This document shows positions 7,483 through 15,492 of a stretch of 23,794 bases of DNA, piece by piece (positions within the stretch are counted from its first letter, which is position 1; each line of letters starts with the position of its first letter). Source of the stretch: an uncultured Bacilli bacterium. Lineage in GTDB: Bacteria > Bacillota_I > Bacilli_A > RF39 > UBA660. Under the pieces are notes generated by a model that did not search any database, had not been told where the DNA came from, and saw nothing but the letters and a program-made list of their open reading frames with translations. The stretch spans positions 3,950-27,743 of the forward strand of contig CAJTKV010000027.1 in assembly GCA_910577075.1 (NCBI GenBank). Direction: 5' to 3'. Both the position numbers and the translations under genes were made by a program.

Positions 7483-8246
7483 CTTGATTGAATCTCTGCA
7501 ATCTTTTCAAATACTTCTGCAGCATTTTCTGTATTTATAACATCATATCCTAACTCTCTTAAAGCTTGTACCTTAACAGTATTTAGTTGTTGTGTTCTAC
7601 TTAACTTCTCTTCATTTCTCGATTCTATTTCTTGTAAGAATCTGTTTCTTGATTCTGTAACTTTGGCTTTACTTGCCCCACCATTATTATATAGAACAAA
7701 TGCTGAATGAATTATTCCTTCAAAGATATATTGCTTATCCTCATTAAATTTGAAGACATTTGGTTGTGTAAATCCATAAACCTTAGAAATATATCCAAGT
7801 AAGTATTTTAACTCTGGCACATTATCAATGCTTTGTAATAGATGATATACATATTGAAGAGTATAAAAATTTTCCTCATGATTTTCTGACTCGACAAGTT
7901 TTTCTTTAATTAAGAAAGTGATATCACTTATTAAAGCATGTTCTTCCTTTTTTAGTCCCTTAAGATCTAAATAATCATTTTCTGTTGCCTCTTTAACTCC
8001 CTCAGCTAGTCTATTTTCGACAGCTAATAGATAATCAGTAGTAACCTTAATGTTATTAACCGTACCTTCATCGCCATCTTCAATATCTAATAATTTTAAT
8101 AATAATATTTTCTTTTCTTTAGGCCATTTATTTATATTTTCAAGTTCAAGGTAATTATAAACCATTTGTCTCGATACTCCTAAATATTTAGCTAATCTAA
8201 CTTTAGAAATTCCTAATTCTTGTAATAATTTATTTAATTGTTCCAT
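7473..8246 (-). CDS. XRE-family helix-turn-helix DNA-binding protein
   Basis: 257 residues. The first 55 form an XRE/Cro-type helix-turn-helix: ISKVRLAKYLGVSRQMVYNY fits the helix 2-turn-recognition helix pattern. The rest (about 75-257) is mostly helical and charged, with no enzymatic motif I know; it probably serves dimerisation or ligand sensing. The gene is single, with its own terminator and a strong promoter (8280-8308) whose -35 is flanked by two direct copies of a 9-bp word. That arrangement suggests autoregulation, which is inference. It converges with the gene-free region and has its back to efp. Targets are unknown. Confidence 0.75.
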   Translation of the reverse strand: MEQLNKLLQELGISKVRLAKYLGVSRQMVYNYLELENINKWPKEKKILLLKLLDIEDGDEGTVNNIKVTTDYLLAVENRLAEGVKEATENDYLDLKGLKKEEHALISDITFLIKEKLVESENHEENFYTLQYVYHLLQSIDNVPELKYLLGYISKVYGFTQPNVFKFNEDKQYIFEGIIHSAFVLYNNGGASKAKVTESRNRFLQEIESRNEEKLSRTQQLNTVKVQALRELGYDVINTENAAEVFEKIAEIQSRGA

Positions 8247-8279
8247 TTTACGAACTTCCCTTCTCTATTTTACGTAATA

Positions 8280-8320
8280 ATCATATCAACTTACTTTACA
8301 CTTGTCAATAGTTTACACTT
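8280..8320 (-). promoter_or_regulatory. Promoter of the XRE gene with direct-repeat candidate operator
   Basis: Read on the minus strand: TTGACA (8308-8303), 17-bp spacer, TATGAT (8285-8280). The word AAGTGTAAA occurs twice at a 17-bp period (8320-8312 and 8303-8295), so the copies flank and touch the -35 box. A regulator bound there would block polymerase. Confidence 0.75.
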
Positions 8321-8355
8321 AAAATAAAAAAATTCTTGATTAATTCTTATTATTC

Positions 8356-8379
8356 AATAAAAAAAGAGCCTAAGCTCTT
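8356..8379 (-). terminator. Rho-independent terminator of efp
   Basis: On the minus strand a 6-bp stem (AAGAGC/GCTCTT) with a 4-nt loop is followed by a run of T. It overlaps the efp stop codon (8370-8372). Confidence 0.85.
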
Positions 8380-8930
8380 CCTGCATATTTTCCGTCACTA
8401 GTCGAAATAATAATTTTTTCTCCTTGTGCTATAAATAGAGGAACCTTAACTACATATCCTGTCTCTAAAGTCGCATCTTTTTGGGCATTATTAGTAGTAT
8501 TACCCTTTACAGCCTCTGAAGTTTCGACTATCTCATATTCAATCTTTTCTGGTAGAGAAATTCCAATAATTTCACCTTCATACATCGAAATAGTGATTTC
8601 TAACCCTTCTTTTAAATACTTAATTTGATCGGTAAGCTTCTCAGCTGGTATTTCTAATTGCTCATATGTTTCATTATTCATAAACACATATGTATCTCCC
8701 ATGCTATACAAATATTGCATTGGCAATCTATCTACTCTTGCTCTTTCAATCTTAATATTTGTGTTATATGTCTCTTCTACTAATGATCCAGTTCTTAAAT
8801 TACGAAGTTTCATTTTCATAAAAGCTGAACCTTTACCAGGTTTAACATGTTGGAATTCTTCAATTAAACATAATTTGCCATCAATAATAATTGTCATTCC
8901 ATTTTTGATATCATTAATATTGATATTCAT
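8370..8930 (-). CDS. efp: Elongation factor P
   Basis: 186 residues, the normal EF-P length. EF-P enters the ribosome between the P and E sites and relieves stalling at consecutive prolines. The N-terminal KOW-like domain carries HVKPGKGSAF, whose loop lysine (Lys33) is the position modified in many bacteria. The OB domains follow, and the C terminus keeps the characteristic GEKIIISTSDGKY. No modifying enzyme is in the window, so the kind of modification is unknown. AAAGG lies about 10 nt before the ATG. rpmG is just upstream on the same strand, but a separate promoter-like sequence lies at 8988-9017. Identification is secure. Confidence 0.97.
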   Translation of the reverse strand: MNININDIKNGMTIIIDGKLCLIEEFQHVKPGKGSAFMKMKLRNLRTGSLVEETYNTNIKIERARVDRLPMQYLYSMGDTYVFMNNETYEQLEIPAEKLTDQIKYLKEGLEITISMYEGEIIGISLPEKIEYEIVETSEAVKGNTTNNAQKDATLETGYVVKVPLFIAQGEKIIISTSDGKYAGRA

Positions 8931-8987
8931 AACTTCACAACCTTTCTGTTACTCAGTAACTTTTCTACAATTTAAAGTTCCGTGTAC

Positions 8988-9017
8988 TATATATTCCACG
9001 ATGTCTTCTTTCTTCAA
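8988..9017 (-). promoter_or_regulatory. Probable efp promoter
   Basis: On the minus strand TTGAAG (9017-9012), an 18-bp spacer and TATATA (8993-8988). The leader to efp is about 50 nt and includes a small dyad, GTTACT-g-AGTAAC, at 8948-8960. Confidence 0.5.
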
Positions 9018-9027
9018 GTATAATTAA

Positions 9028-9207
9028 CTATTTACCAATTTTGGCTTCTTTAAATACTTGAACACATTTACATCTTGGACAATATTTTCTTTGTTCTAAC
9101 TTATCAGTTGTATTTTTTGTATTTTTTTCAGTATGTCTTCTCATGTAGCCACACTTAGAGCATTTCATTCCAATAGGTGTTCTAGCATCAGTTTTTTTAT
9201 TTGCCAT
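9028..9207 (-). CDS. rpmG: 50S ribosomal protein L33 (bL33)
   Basis: A 59-residue gene that length cut-offs can miss. The protein runs MANKKTDARTPIGM, then MKCSKCGYMRRHTEKNT, then KLEQRKYCPRCKCVQVFKEAK, which is the bL33 pattern. Two Cys pairs (Cys16/Cys19 and Cys43/Cys46) mark the zinc-binding form rather than the zinc-free duplicate many Firmicutes also carry. The 14-residue N-terminal leader is longer than in B. subtilis L33. AGGAGG (9215-9220) sits 7 nt before the ATG, and a promoter at 9240-9268 precedes it. L33 sits in the large subunit near the tRNA E site. Identification is strong. Confidence 0.93.
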   Translation of the reverse strand: MANKKTDARTPIGMKCSKCGYMRRHTEKNTKNTTDKLEQRKYCPRCKCVQVFKEAKIGK

Positions 9208-9239
9208 TATATTGCCTCCTCACTCGTCAAACTACAAGT

Positions 9240-9268
9240 ATTTTAGCATACTAATAGCTATTTTTCAA
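9240..9268 (-). promoter_or_regulatory. Promoter of rpmG, overlapping the end of the PBP gene
   Basis: On the minus strand TTGAAA (9268-9263), 17-bp spacer, TAAAAT (9245-9240). The -35 lies within the last codons of the penicillin-binding protein gene. I see no terminator between the two genes. Confidence 0.7.
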
Positions 9269-11180
9269 ACAAAATTTTTGCAATTTGTCGCGATAACCTA
9301 CTATTTATGGGATATTTATAATTATTGACACTATTTTCGTAGGAAATATTTGGGGAAATTATCGTTATAGCATATTCGGGATTATCATATGGTGCGTAGC
9401 CAACAAAAGACTTCGTATAGGTTTTAACGCCATTATAATAAGTCTCACTTGTTCCGGTTTTACCAGCTCCTTTAACGACATTGCCAAAATAGCCAGATGC
9501 TGTTCCCCTTAATACAACATTATGTAAACCCGTCTGAATTCTTTCCATATATTTTTCTTCAATTGGCACTTTATTCATAATTTTTTCTGGATTAACATTC
9601 TTTTTTTCTCCATTGGCATCGATAATATCACTAACTATTCTAAGTTTATATCGGCTTCCCCCATTGGCAAGTGTCGCTATATAATTATTGAGCATTAAAG
9701 GAGTATATGTATCATATTGTCCAATGCTTAAATTTAAAAGCAAATCTCCCGTTACCAAAGAGCCAGTTATCCCCAGACTTTCTTCTTCTAAATCGATACC
9801 TGTTTTAACACCCAATCCATAACTCTTAAAGACACTTCGATACTTATTAAAATCACTAACTGTTGGGTTAAATTTCATATTATATTTGTATTTATTACCA
9901 CTAACCCTAATGGCATTAACAAATTGAAAGTAATTGCTTGAATACGTTAAAGCATCAATATCATTTAAATTTCCCAGTCTCTTCCAAGAGCACTTTTCTA
10001 TCTGACTATATAATTTCACACATCCATCGACCATCTTTGTCTTTTCATCTAATACGCCATTGATATAGGCAACACTCTGACTAGCTCCTTTGACGACTGA
10101 TCCCACAGTATAAGAATTCGTCAAAAGTCCTATTACATCACTCGTAATCTCCTTATTATTAAGTTTCATTGCTACCAAGGAAATAATTCCTCCCGTATGC
10201 GGATCGCTTACGACAATATAAGACCCCTGATAATATTTACTCGAACTGAATTCCTTAGCTTTTTTTATTTCGCTTTCCAAAGCTTTTTCTATAGCCAGTT
10301 GTTTTTCTATATCAATATTTAAAACCAAGTCATTGCCCTTAATATCTTCACTTATTTTTGTTAAAGTATTATCCTTATTTACCTTATAATATCCCTTAGT
10401 TCCTTTTAAATAAGTTTCATAATATTTCTCGATAAAGGATACCCCTACTAAATCATCCCTTGCGTAACCATTTTCTAAATACACAGCAACATCTTCTTTA
10501 GGAATACTGCCAACTGCCCCAAATAAACTATTTAAAACGGTCTCATAATTGTAAACTCTTTCCCATTTGATATCTACGCGCATTCCCTTGATATTCGCAT
10601 CATTCAAAATAGTTAACTCTTCATCTGTAATATTGCTTTTTATGACCTTATCTTGATAGACATATCCCGTATTCATTACATGATAAATATAACATGCCAA
10701 TTTATTAATTGACTTTAATTCTTCATCCGTTATGAGAGAATACTTATAATCCATTAACATATCTGCCGTAATCTCTCTATTCTGATATTTTTTTAAAATA
10801 TCCTTATCTAATAAAGAATCAACTTCCTGCTTATTTTTTATATAGTAATAACTTCGCATTTGTTTATCACTTACATTAAAATTTTTAATTTTAATAATAT
10901 TCGCTAGAGTTTCCGCAATTTCCCATTCCTCATCAGTTGTTATATCGGGAAGTTTATGGTAAATAAGAGTCTTCACTCCTTTATTATCTACGAGAACTTT
11001 TCCCTTTACATCGAGCAATCTCCCCCTTGGAGGATAGTTAGATGCAATAACTATATCATTTGTGTTCTCATAGATATTCTTATAATAATCTTCCTTAAGA
11101 ACACTTATGTCATAGACCCTAACTAAGATAATTAGATTTATAATAATTAAAAATGTTTTTAGATATTTAATATTTTTCAT
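9258..11180 (-). CDS. Class B penicillin-binding protein (PBP2-like transpeptidase)
   Basis: 640 residues. One N-terminal membrane anchor (about 9-22), then the class B dimerisation domain beginning with PPRGRLLD (50-57), then the transpeptidase domain with all three active-site motifs: SVVK (361-364, catalytic Ser361), SSN (414-416) and KTGT (574-577). It crosslinks peptidoglycan stem peptides on the outer face of the membrane. No PASTA domains are present, so it fits the PBP2/elongation type better than the division type, though that assignment is inferred. The start is fixed by the signal anchor, but there is no clear Shine-Dalgarno, only AAT repeats. It diverges from the DUF2624-like gene over a 43-bp gap. 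No SEDS partner (RodA/FtsW) is in the window. Confidence 0.93.
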   Translation of the reverse strand: MKNIKYLKTFLIIINLIILVRVYDISVLKEDYYKNIYENTNDIVIASNYPPRGRLLDVKGKVLVDNKGVKTLIYHKLPDITTDEEWEIAETLANIIKIKNFNVSDKQMRSYYYIKNKQEVDSLLDKDILKKYQNREITADMLMDYKYSLITDEELKSINKLACYIYHVMNTGYVYQDKVIKSNITDEELTILNDANIKGMRVDIKWERVYNYETVLNSLFGAVGSIPKEDVAVYLENGYARDDLVGVSFIEKYYETYLKGTKGYYKVNKDNTLTKISEDIKGNDLVLNIDIEKQLAIEKALESEIKKAKEFSSSKYYQGSYIVVSDPHTGGIISLVAMKLNNKEITSDVIGLLTNSYTVGSVVKGASQSVAYINGVLDEKTKMVDGCVKLYSQIEKCSWKRLGNLNDIDALTYSSNYFQFVNAIRVSGNKYKYNMKFNPTVSDFNKYRSVFKSYGLGVKTGIDLEEESLGITGSLVTGDLLLNLSIGQYDTYTPLMLNNYIATLANGGSRYKLRIVSDIIDANGEKKNVNPEKIMNKVPIEEKYMERIQTGLHNVVLRGTASGYFGNVVKGAGKTGTSETYYNGVKTYTKSFVGYAPYDNPEYAITIISPNISYENSVNNYKYPINSRLSRQIAKILFEK

Positions 11181-11223
11181 ATTATTATTATTAACAAATA
11201 AAGTTATATTATAAGGAGGTATT

Positions 11224-11472
11224 ATGAATAATTTAATAACGAGTTATATTGATAAGATGCAAAAAGAGGATATCGTCAAATTTGCCAAGAAGAATAATCT
11301 CGTCGTAAGTGATAAAGAAATTAACTTTGTCTATTCTTTCATTAAGTCCCATCATCAAGAAGTATTAAAGAATCCCGAATCCTTTGATATAGCTACCTAT
11401 AAAAATGAATTTAGCAATGAAAATTATCAATTTATCAAAAACTTAATTGACAAATATAAAAGGATGATCTAA
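11224..11472 (+). CDS. Small DUF2624-like protein
   Basis: 82 residues, soluble, helical and basic. The layout (a short N-terminal helix, KEDIVKFAKKNNLVVSDKEI, then a helical pair with KNPESFD) resembles the DUF2624 family (B. subtilis YqfT), whose function is unknown. AGGAGGT at 11214-11220 lies close to the ATG. It is a single gene between divergent PBP and a convergent membrane-protein gene, and it ends at a strong two-way terminator. The family assignment is from memory of the pattern and is moderate; that it is a real gene is well supported by the ribosome site and terminator. Confidence 0.7.
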   Translation: MNNLITSYIDKMQKEDIVKFAKKNNLVVSDKEINFVYSFIKSHHQEVLKNPESFDIATYKNEFSNENYQFIKNLIDKYKRMI

Positions 11473-11486
11473 TCATCCTTTTTTTC
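11458..11486. terminator. Bidirectional terminator between converging genes
   Basis: An 8-bp stem (AAGGATGA/TCATCCTT) with the TAA stop in the 5-nt loop. T-run on the + side (11479-11485), AAAA on the other, so it can serve both the DUF2624-like gene and the minus-strand membrane protein gene. Confidence 0.88.
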
Positions 11487-11980
11487 TATCTTTTTGCCGG
11501 AATTACCACTGGTTCTGTACTGGTAGATTCTTCCTCCTCATAGAGTTCATCTTCCTCTTCAATAGTATATTCTTCCACCACAGCTTCTTTATATTCATTT
11601 GTATAGCCTTTAAAGCGCGCTACAGCAACTTTTTTGGTTTTGGTGATTAATTCACCTATAACAGAATAATAGTTCTTATAATTGATTAAAATGATGTAAT
11701 CATCCCTTAGAATAACTGTAACATCTTTATTTTCTTCATATCCCAACTCTTCTAGTTCCTTTTTGGCCAATTCCTTATATTCTTCTTGCGTTGTCAAATC
11801 TTCTGCTTCAAGCATCTTATATAGAATTGCTTTAGTATCGCGATTCAAAATATATTCATTATAAATCTTGTAACCCCAATCAACTAAAAACATTAAAGCC
11901 ACAGCGCCAATGGGAATCAATATATAAAATAACCATGGACCTTGATACATCTGTCTGCCTTTATATAAATCTTTTGCCAT
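11486..11980 (-). CDS. Small single-pass membrane protein of unknown function
   Basis: 164 residues. A basic N terminus (MAKDLYKGRQ) leads into a membrane helix (about 15-36, YILIPIGAVALMFLVDWGY), giving an N-in orientation. Outside lies a helical stretch (50-80), a mixed region with VTVILRDDYIILINYKNYY (87-105), and an acidic, Ser/Thr-rich tail. I do not recognise a family; the shape resembles small pilin-like or envelope-associated proteins, but no prepilin cleavage motif is visible. A promoter overlaps the end of uvrC upstream, so it can be transcribed apart from uvrC. AAGG lies about 12 nt before the ATG, a weak ribosome site. Confidence 0.75.
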   Translation of the reverse strand: MAKDLYKGRQMYQGPWLFYILIPIGAVALMFLVDWGYKIYNEYILNRDTKAILYKMLEAEDLTTQEEYKELAKKELEELGYEENKDVTVILRDDYIILINYKNYYSVIGELITKTKKVAVARFKGYTNEYKEAVVEEYTIEEEDELYEEEESTSTEPVVIPAKR

Positions 11981-12006
11981 TCTATCAACTACCTTATCTT
12001 AATCCT

Positions 12007-12035
12007 ATTTTATAATAAATCACTTGGCTATTCAA
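12007..12035 (-). promoter_or_regulatory. Promoter of the 164-residue membrane protein gene
   Basis: On the minus strand TTGAAT (12035-12030), 17-bp spacer, TAAAAT (12012-12007). The -35 lies in the final codons of uvrC, and no terminator follows uvrC. Confidence 0.65.
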
Positions 12036-13809
12036 CATTTTTATTATTAAAATCTGTTAAGTATTTGCTCAAATTTTCAGCAACATTTAGAGGAATAATC
12101 TCCGCCAATTCCTCCACACTAGCTTCACTCATTTTCTTAACAGAACCATATTTTTTGATCAATTCCTTTTTCCTAACATTTCCTATACCTTCGACATTAT
12201 CCAAAACACTGGCAATTGAACCCTTACTTCTCAGCGTTCTATGATAATTAATGGTATATCTATGAACCTCATCTTGAATGCGTGTAAGATAGTGAAATAC
12301 ATTGCTCATTCTATCAATCGGTATCGTCATTAAAGTATCGCCATCCAAAAGTTCATTCGTTCTATGCTTATCATTTTTTACCATACCACATACTTTAATT
12401 TTCTCATCTAACCCCAAATCCATCAAAGTCTCCTTAATGGCATGTATTTGGGTTATTCCCCCATCTGCCAATATTAAATCTGGCAACTCTGAATGTTCTA
12501 GTAATGCTCGATAATACCTGCGATATGTCACTTCTTTCATCGTATGATAATCATCATTCTTATCGACACTTACTTTGTATTTGCGATAATCATTCTTAGA
12601 GGGCAATCCATCTTTATAGACGACCATTCCCGAAACGGCAAAATTGCCAAACAGATTGGAATTATCAAAGGAATCTATGCGATGAATCTTCATATGTAGA
12701 AGTTCCTCTAATTCTTCATGCGCTCCACTTGTTCTTCTTATATTATTCTGAATTGTCTCAAAATTATTATCCAAGCTAATCTTAGCATTAGTTTTAGCCA
12801 AATCTAAGAGCCTTTTTTTATCGCCCCTAGTAACACTTATAAAACGCGTACCAACAGCTTCACTTAGCATATCTAAATTAAGCTCATCTACCGTTATTAC
12901 CTCTCGAGGAATTTCATTTTTACTATAAAAAAGTGCAATAAAGGATTCAATATCATCGATATAATCATCATTAACAGGCATTATCTTATTCTTCTGTCCT
13001 ACCAGTTTGCCATTTCTTAGGAAAAATATCTCAATCGATATAAAGCCATTGTTAAAGTAATAATTTATAATATCGCGATTGACAAAATCATGAAGTTCAA
13101 CTTTTTGCTTTTCCATTACTACTTTTATATAATCTAATTCCTCTTTTAATTCTTTGGCCACCTCATAGTTTAAATTTTCTGCATGCATATTAATGAGTTC
13201 TTTTAATTTATCAATAATAATATCATCATTGCCATTTAAAAATCCCAGTATATCTTTTTCCAATCTATCTATATCTTCTTCATTAATCTTTTTTACGCAG
13301 TAGCCTAAACATTCGTGAATATGATAATAAAGACACACTTCCTTAGGACACCCCTCACATTTTTTTAAGGGATATAAACGATTAATTAAATTGACAATTC
13401 TTCGTGCCGCATACGCATTGACAAATGGTCCAAATAAATGCTTGCCATTTTTCCTTTTAACGTTTAAATATCTTACCACCTTCAAAGTTGGATAAGGATC
13501 TCTTTTATATTGGATATAGGGATAACTCTTATCATCTCTCAATAAGATATTATACTTAGGATCGTATTTTTTTATCAAATTTATCTCCAAGATAAAAGAT
13601 TCAAGTTCTGAACTAGTTACAATATATTCAAAATCGGCAATTTCCGCTACCAATTTTTTCGTTTTTCCCGTCACTCTTCCCGTAAAATAGGAACTAACTC
13701 GATTATGTAAATCTTTAGCTTTTCCAACGTAAATAATAACCCCGTCCTTATCTTTCATCTGATAACTGCCAGGCAAATGCGGAACGAGTTCTAATTTTTC
13801 CTTAAACAT
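12028..13809 (-). CDS. uvrC: Excinuclease ABC subunit C
   Basis: 593 residues from the ATG at 13809. I prefer this over an in-frame GTG at 13818, because that GTG is part of AGGTGA, which is the Shine-Dalgarno for the ATG. UvrC makes both incisions around a lesion held by UvrAB. Domains in order: GIY-YIG nuclease (LPGSYQM... IIYVGKAKDLHNRV, about 12-40); a four-Cys segment (CEGCPKEVC ... CLGYC, about 151-171) matching the iron-sulphur site; UVR motif (about 200-235) that binds UvrB; RNase H-like endonuclease (IDSFDNSN, later LILADGG); and a C-terminal helix-hairpin-helix (VEGIGNVRKKELIKKYG). The length is normal. uvrA and uvrB are not in the window. It diverges from the YigZ-like gene through overlapping promoters. 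Confidence 0.97.
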   Translation of the reverse strand: MFKEKLELVPHLPGSYQMKDKDGVIIYVGKAKDLHNRVSSYFTGRVTGKTKKLVAEIADFEYIVTSSELESFILEINLIKKYDPKYNILLRDDKSYPYIQYKRDPYPTLKVVRYLNVKRKNGKHLFGPFVNAYAARRIVNLINRLYPLKKCEGCPKEVCLYYHIHECLGYCVKKINEEDIDRLEKDILGFLNGNDDIIIDKLKELINMHAENLNYEVAKELKEELDYIKVVMEKQKVELHDFVNRDIINYYFNNGFISIEIFFLRNGKLVGQKNKIMPVNDDYIDDIESFIALFYSKNEIPREVITVDELNLDMLSEAVGTRFISVTRGDKKRLLDLAKTNAKISLDNNFETIQNNIRRTSGAHEELEELLHMKIHRIDSFDNSNLFGNFAVSGMVVYKDGLPSKNDYRKYKVSVDKNDDYHTMKEVTYRRYYRALLEHSELPDLILADGGITQIHAIKETLMDLGLDEKIKVCGMVKNDKHRTNELLDGDTLMTIPIDRMSNVFHYLTRIQDEVHRYTINYHRTLRSKGSIASVLDNVEGIGNVRKKELIKKYGSVKKMSEASVEELAEIIPLNVAENLSKYLTDFNNKNVE

Positions 13810-13855
13810 ATGTTTCACCTACAATCATTATACTATAATATTTGCCATTTTTAAA

Positions 13856-13889
13856 TTGAATAATACCATATATTATGATATTATATCAA
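13856..13889. promoter_or_regulatory. Overlapping face-to-face promoters for uvrC and the YigZ-like gene
   Basis: On the + strand TTGAAT (13856-13861), 17 bp, TATTAT (13879-13884). On the minus strand TTGATA (13889-13884), 18 bp, TATTAT (13865-13860). The two occupy the same 34 bp, so polymerase bound at one should exclude the other. A second minus TATAAT at 13832-13827 is too close to the uvrC ribosome site to leave a leader. Confidence 0.6.
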
Positions 13890-13973
13890 GCATCCAAGTT
13901 ATCTAATTTATTATTCTAAAACTTTCCGTCTCCATTTAAAATGATTAATGCTATAATAGTTATTGGTGATATT

Positions 13974-14324
13974 ATGCGTTTAATAAATGAATACACGTAT
14001 GAAATTAAAAAATCTAAATTTATTGGACTTTACTATGAAGTTAGTTCTGTAGAAGAAGTTAAGAGTATATTAGATAACATAAAAAAGGAACATAAGAAAG
14101 CTAGGCATATTCCTTATGCCTATCATATTGGTCCCATCGCGAAAAAAAGTGATGACAAAGAGCCAAGTAACACCGCAGGAAGTCCCATCTATAACGTTAT
14201 TGAAAAGAAACATTTAGATAATATATTAGTAATTGTTGTTCGCTATTTTGGTGGCATAAAACTAGGTGCTGGTGGTCTCTTTCGTTCCTACTCACACACA
14301 GCTAATGAAGTGACAAATATTTAA
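13974..14324 (+). CDS. YigZ/IMPACT-family protein, single-domain form
   Basis: 116 residues from the ATG at 13974, chosen because GGTGAT lies just upstream and the conserved part begins soon after; an in-frame ATG at 13941 has no ribosome site. The UPF0029/IMPACT N-terminal domain is clear: KSKFIG, EPSNTAGSP and VVRYFGGIKLGAGGLFRSY. Typical bacterial YigZ/YvyE proteins have about 205-215 residues and a second domain of about 60-80 residues, absent here. No frameshifted remnant follows the TAA before the next gene's ribosome site, so it looks like a compact single-domain form rather than a recent break. Function in this family is not settled; the eukaryotic relative IMPACT affects translation control. 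Confidence 0.82.
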   Translation: MRLINEYTYEIKKSKFIGLYYEVSSVEEVKSILDNIKKEHKKARHIPYAYHIGPIAKKSDDKEPSNTAGSPIYNVIEKKHLDNILVIVVRYFGGIKLGAGGLFRSYSHTANEVTNI

Positions 14325-14349
14325 ATAATAAATAAAAGGGGGTGATTTT

Positions 14350-15447
14350 ATGCAATATCGTTGGAACAAAAGCGAACTTTATTTCAAATATCTTTTAAGC
14401 TATATTTATCGCAATCCCAACTATCGTTTTACCATAGCATCTCTTTTAAAGCAATATGATCTATCACATCCCAAAAGTCATATTGAAAAATATAGCCTAA
14501 ATGAAATAGAATGTGATTTCCAATTAAAAAAGGAATATTTCTATGATTGCCTACAATTGGTATCTGAAGACGTTATTTTAAAGTGTCAAAATATATATTG
14601 TGAGTTTGAAGATGTCAATTATTTTAAACAAGATTTTAAAATGCCCAAGCGCTTTTTTACAGTAAAAGAACTAATGCGAATGCTTGATGATGTCATCGAA
14701 AATATCAATAACCCCGATATTGCAAGAATATATAGAGATTTATCTTACCCTCAAAAACATACCTTTAATATCCAAAAGGGCATAAAAAACTCCCGTGGCG
14801 AGTTATCCATATCAGGCATGACCATTTATGATTGCCTATTCCATAAAAATTATATAAATATCTTAAGAGAATATAATGCTCAAGACTTCGTCACTCTCAC
14901 TCACGAAACTATGCACGCCATTTTCAACGGCCTTTTATATGAAAATGGTATTAGTTATGAGGATCAATTATTATTTACAGAACTAGAGGGATATTTCGGC
15001 TCCCTTGTTGCATCTGAATATCTAGATGAAATAGGATACCATCAAGATGCTAGGATATCCCGTGCCTCTATTTTAGATTCTATTCTCTTTTTATCCTTAG
15101 CATTAATCATTGGCGATATAATATTTTCATCATCTAATGACCAAATTGATATCTCTAAAGCAATTAAAAACGCCGAACTTATTCTTCCCCAAGATCGCTT
15201 CATCGATTTTCGTCAAGATTATGAATCATATATGATCTTTCCTGCCTTTGATATAATTATTGATATTATTGATTATGCAAGTGCCCTTGAGCTAACCACG
15301 CGCCCAATGAATACAACTATCAAAAGTATTATTGATATTAAATTGCACAATAACAACGATTTAGAAGAATCTTTAAAACGTCACAATATATCATCTTTAA
15401 ATGATAATTTTGCCATTTTAAAAAAAGAGTTTACCAGAATAAAATAA
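14350..15447 (+). CDS. HExxH zinc-metallopeptidase-like protein (distantly M3-like)
   Basis: 365 residues, no signal peptide. The key motif is TLTHETMHAIF, an HExxH zinc site (His185, Glu186, His189), with a glutamate about 22-24 residues on (ELEGYFGSLVASEYL, Glu211 or Glu213) as likely third ligand. This spacing and the later FPAFDIIIDIIDYASALEL resemble the core and C-terminal helices of M3 oligoendopeptidases (PepF type), which degrade short peptides in the cytoplasm. It is much shorter than the usual 560-600 residues of M3 enzymes, and the N-terminal half is unlike anything I know. GGGGGTGA is a strong ribosome site, 25 bp after the YigZ-like stop, so the two genes are probably one operon. 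The peptidase call rests on the motif; family membership is tentative. Confidence 0.72.
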   Translation: MQYRWNKSELYFKYLLSYIYRNPNYRFTIASLLKQYDLSHPKSHIEKYSLNEIECDFQLKKEYFYDCLQLVSEDVILKCQNIYCEFEDVNYFKQDFKMPKRFFTVKELMRMLDDVIENINNPDIARIYRDLSYPQKHTFNIQKGIKNSRGELSISGMTIYDCLFHKNYINILREYNAQDFVTLTHETMHAIFNGLLYENGISYEDQLLFTELEGYFGSLVASEYLDEIGYHQDARISRASILDSILFLSLALIIGDIIFSSSNDQIDISKAIKNAELILPQDRFIDFRQDYESYMIFPAFDIIIDIIDYASALELTTRPMNTTIKSIIDIKLHNNNDLEESLKRHNISSLNDNFAILKKEFTRIK

Positions 15448-15461
15448 TGGTATTCTTTTTT
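15436..15461 (+). terminator. Weak rho-independent terminator after the metallopeptidase-like gene
   Basis: A 6-bp stem (AGAATA/TATTCT), a 9-nt loop and a T run. The stem is AU-rich, so some read-through into the next gene is likely. Confidence 0.55.
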
Positions 15462-15492
15462 AATTTTTTAATATACTTTATTAGGTGATAAT

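Noticed and set aside
8701..9027. A 108-codon open frame on the + strand across efp and the gap before rpmG.
   Set aside because: It is antisense to efp and its leader; the real coding frames are on the minus strand.
13810..13818. GTG start for uvrC three codons upstream of the ATG.
   Set aside because: The GTG is part of the AGGTGA Shine-Dalgarno that serves the ATG at 13809. The same false start occurs at 21131.
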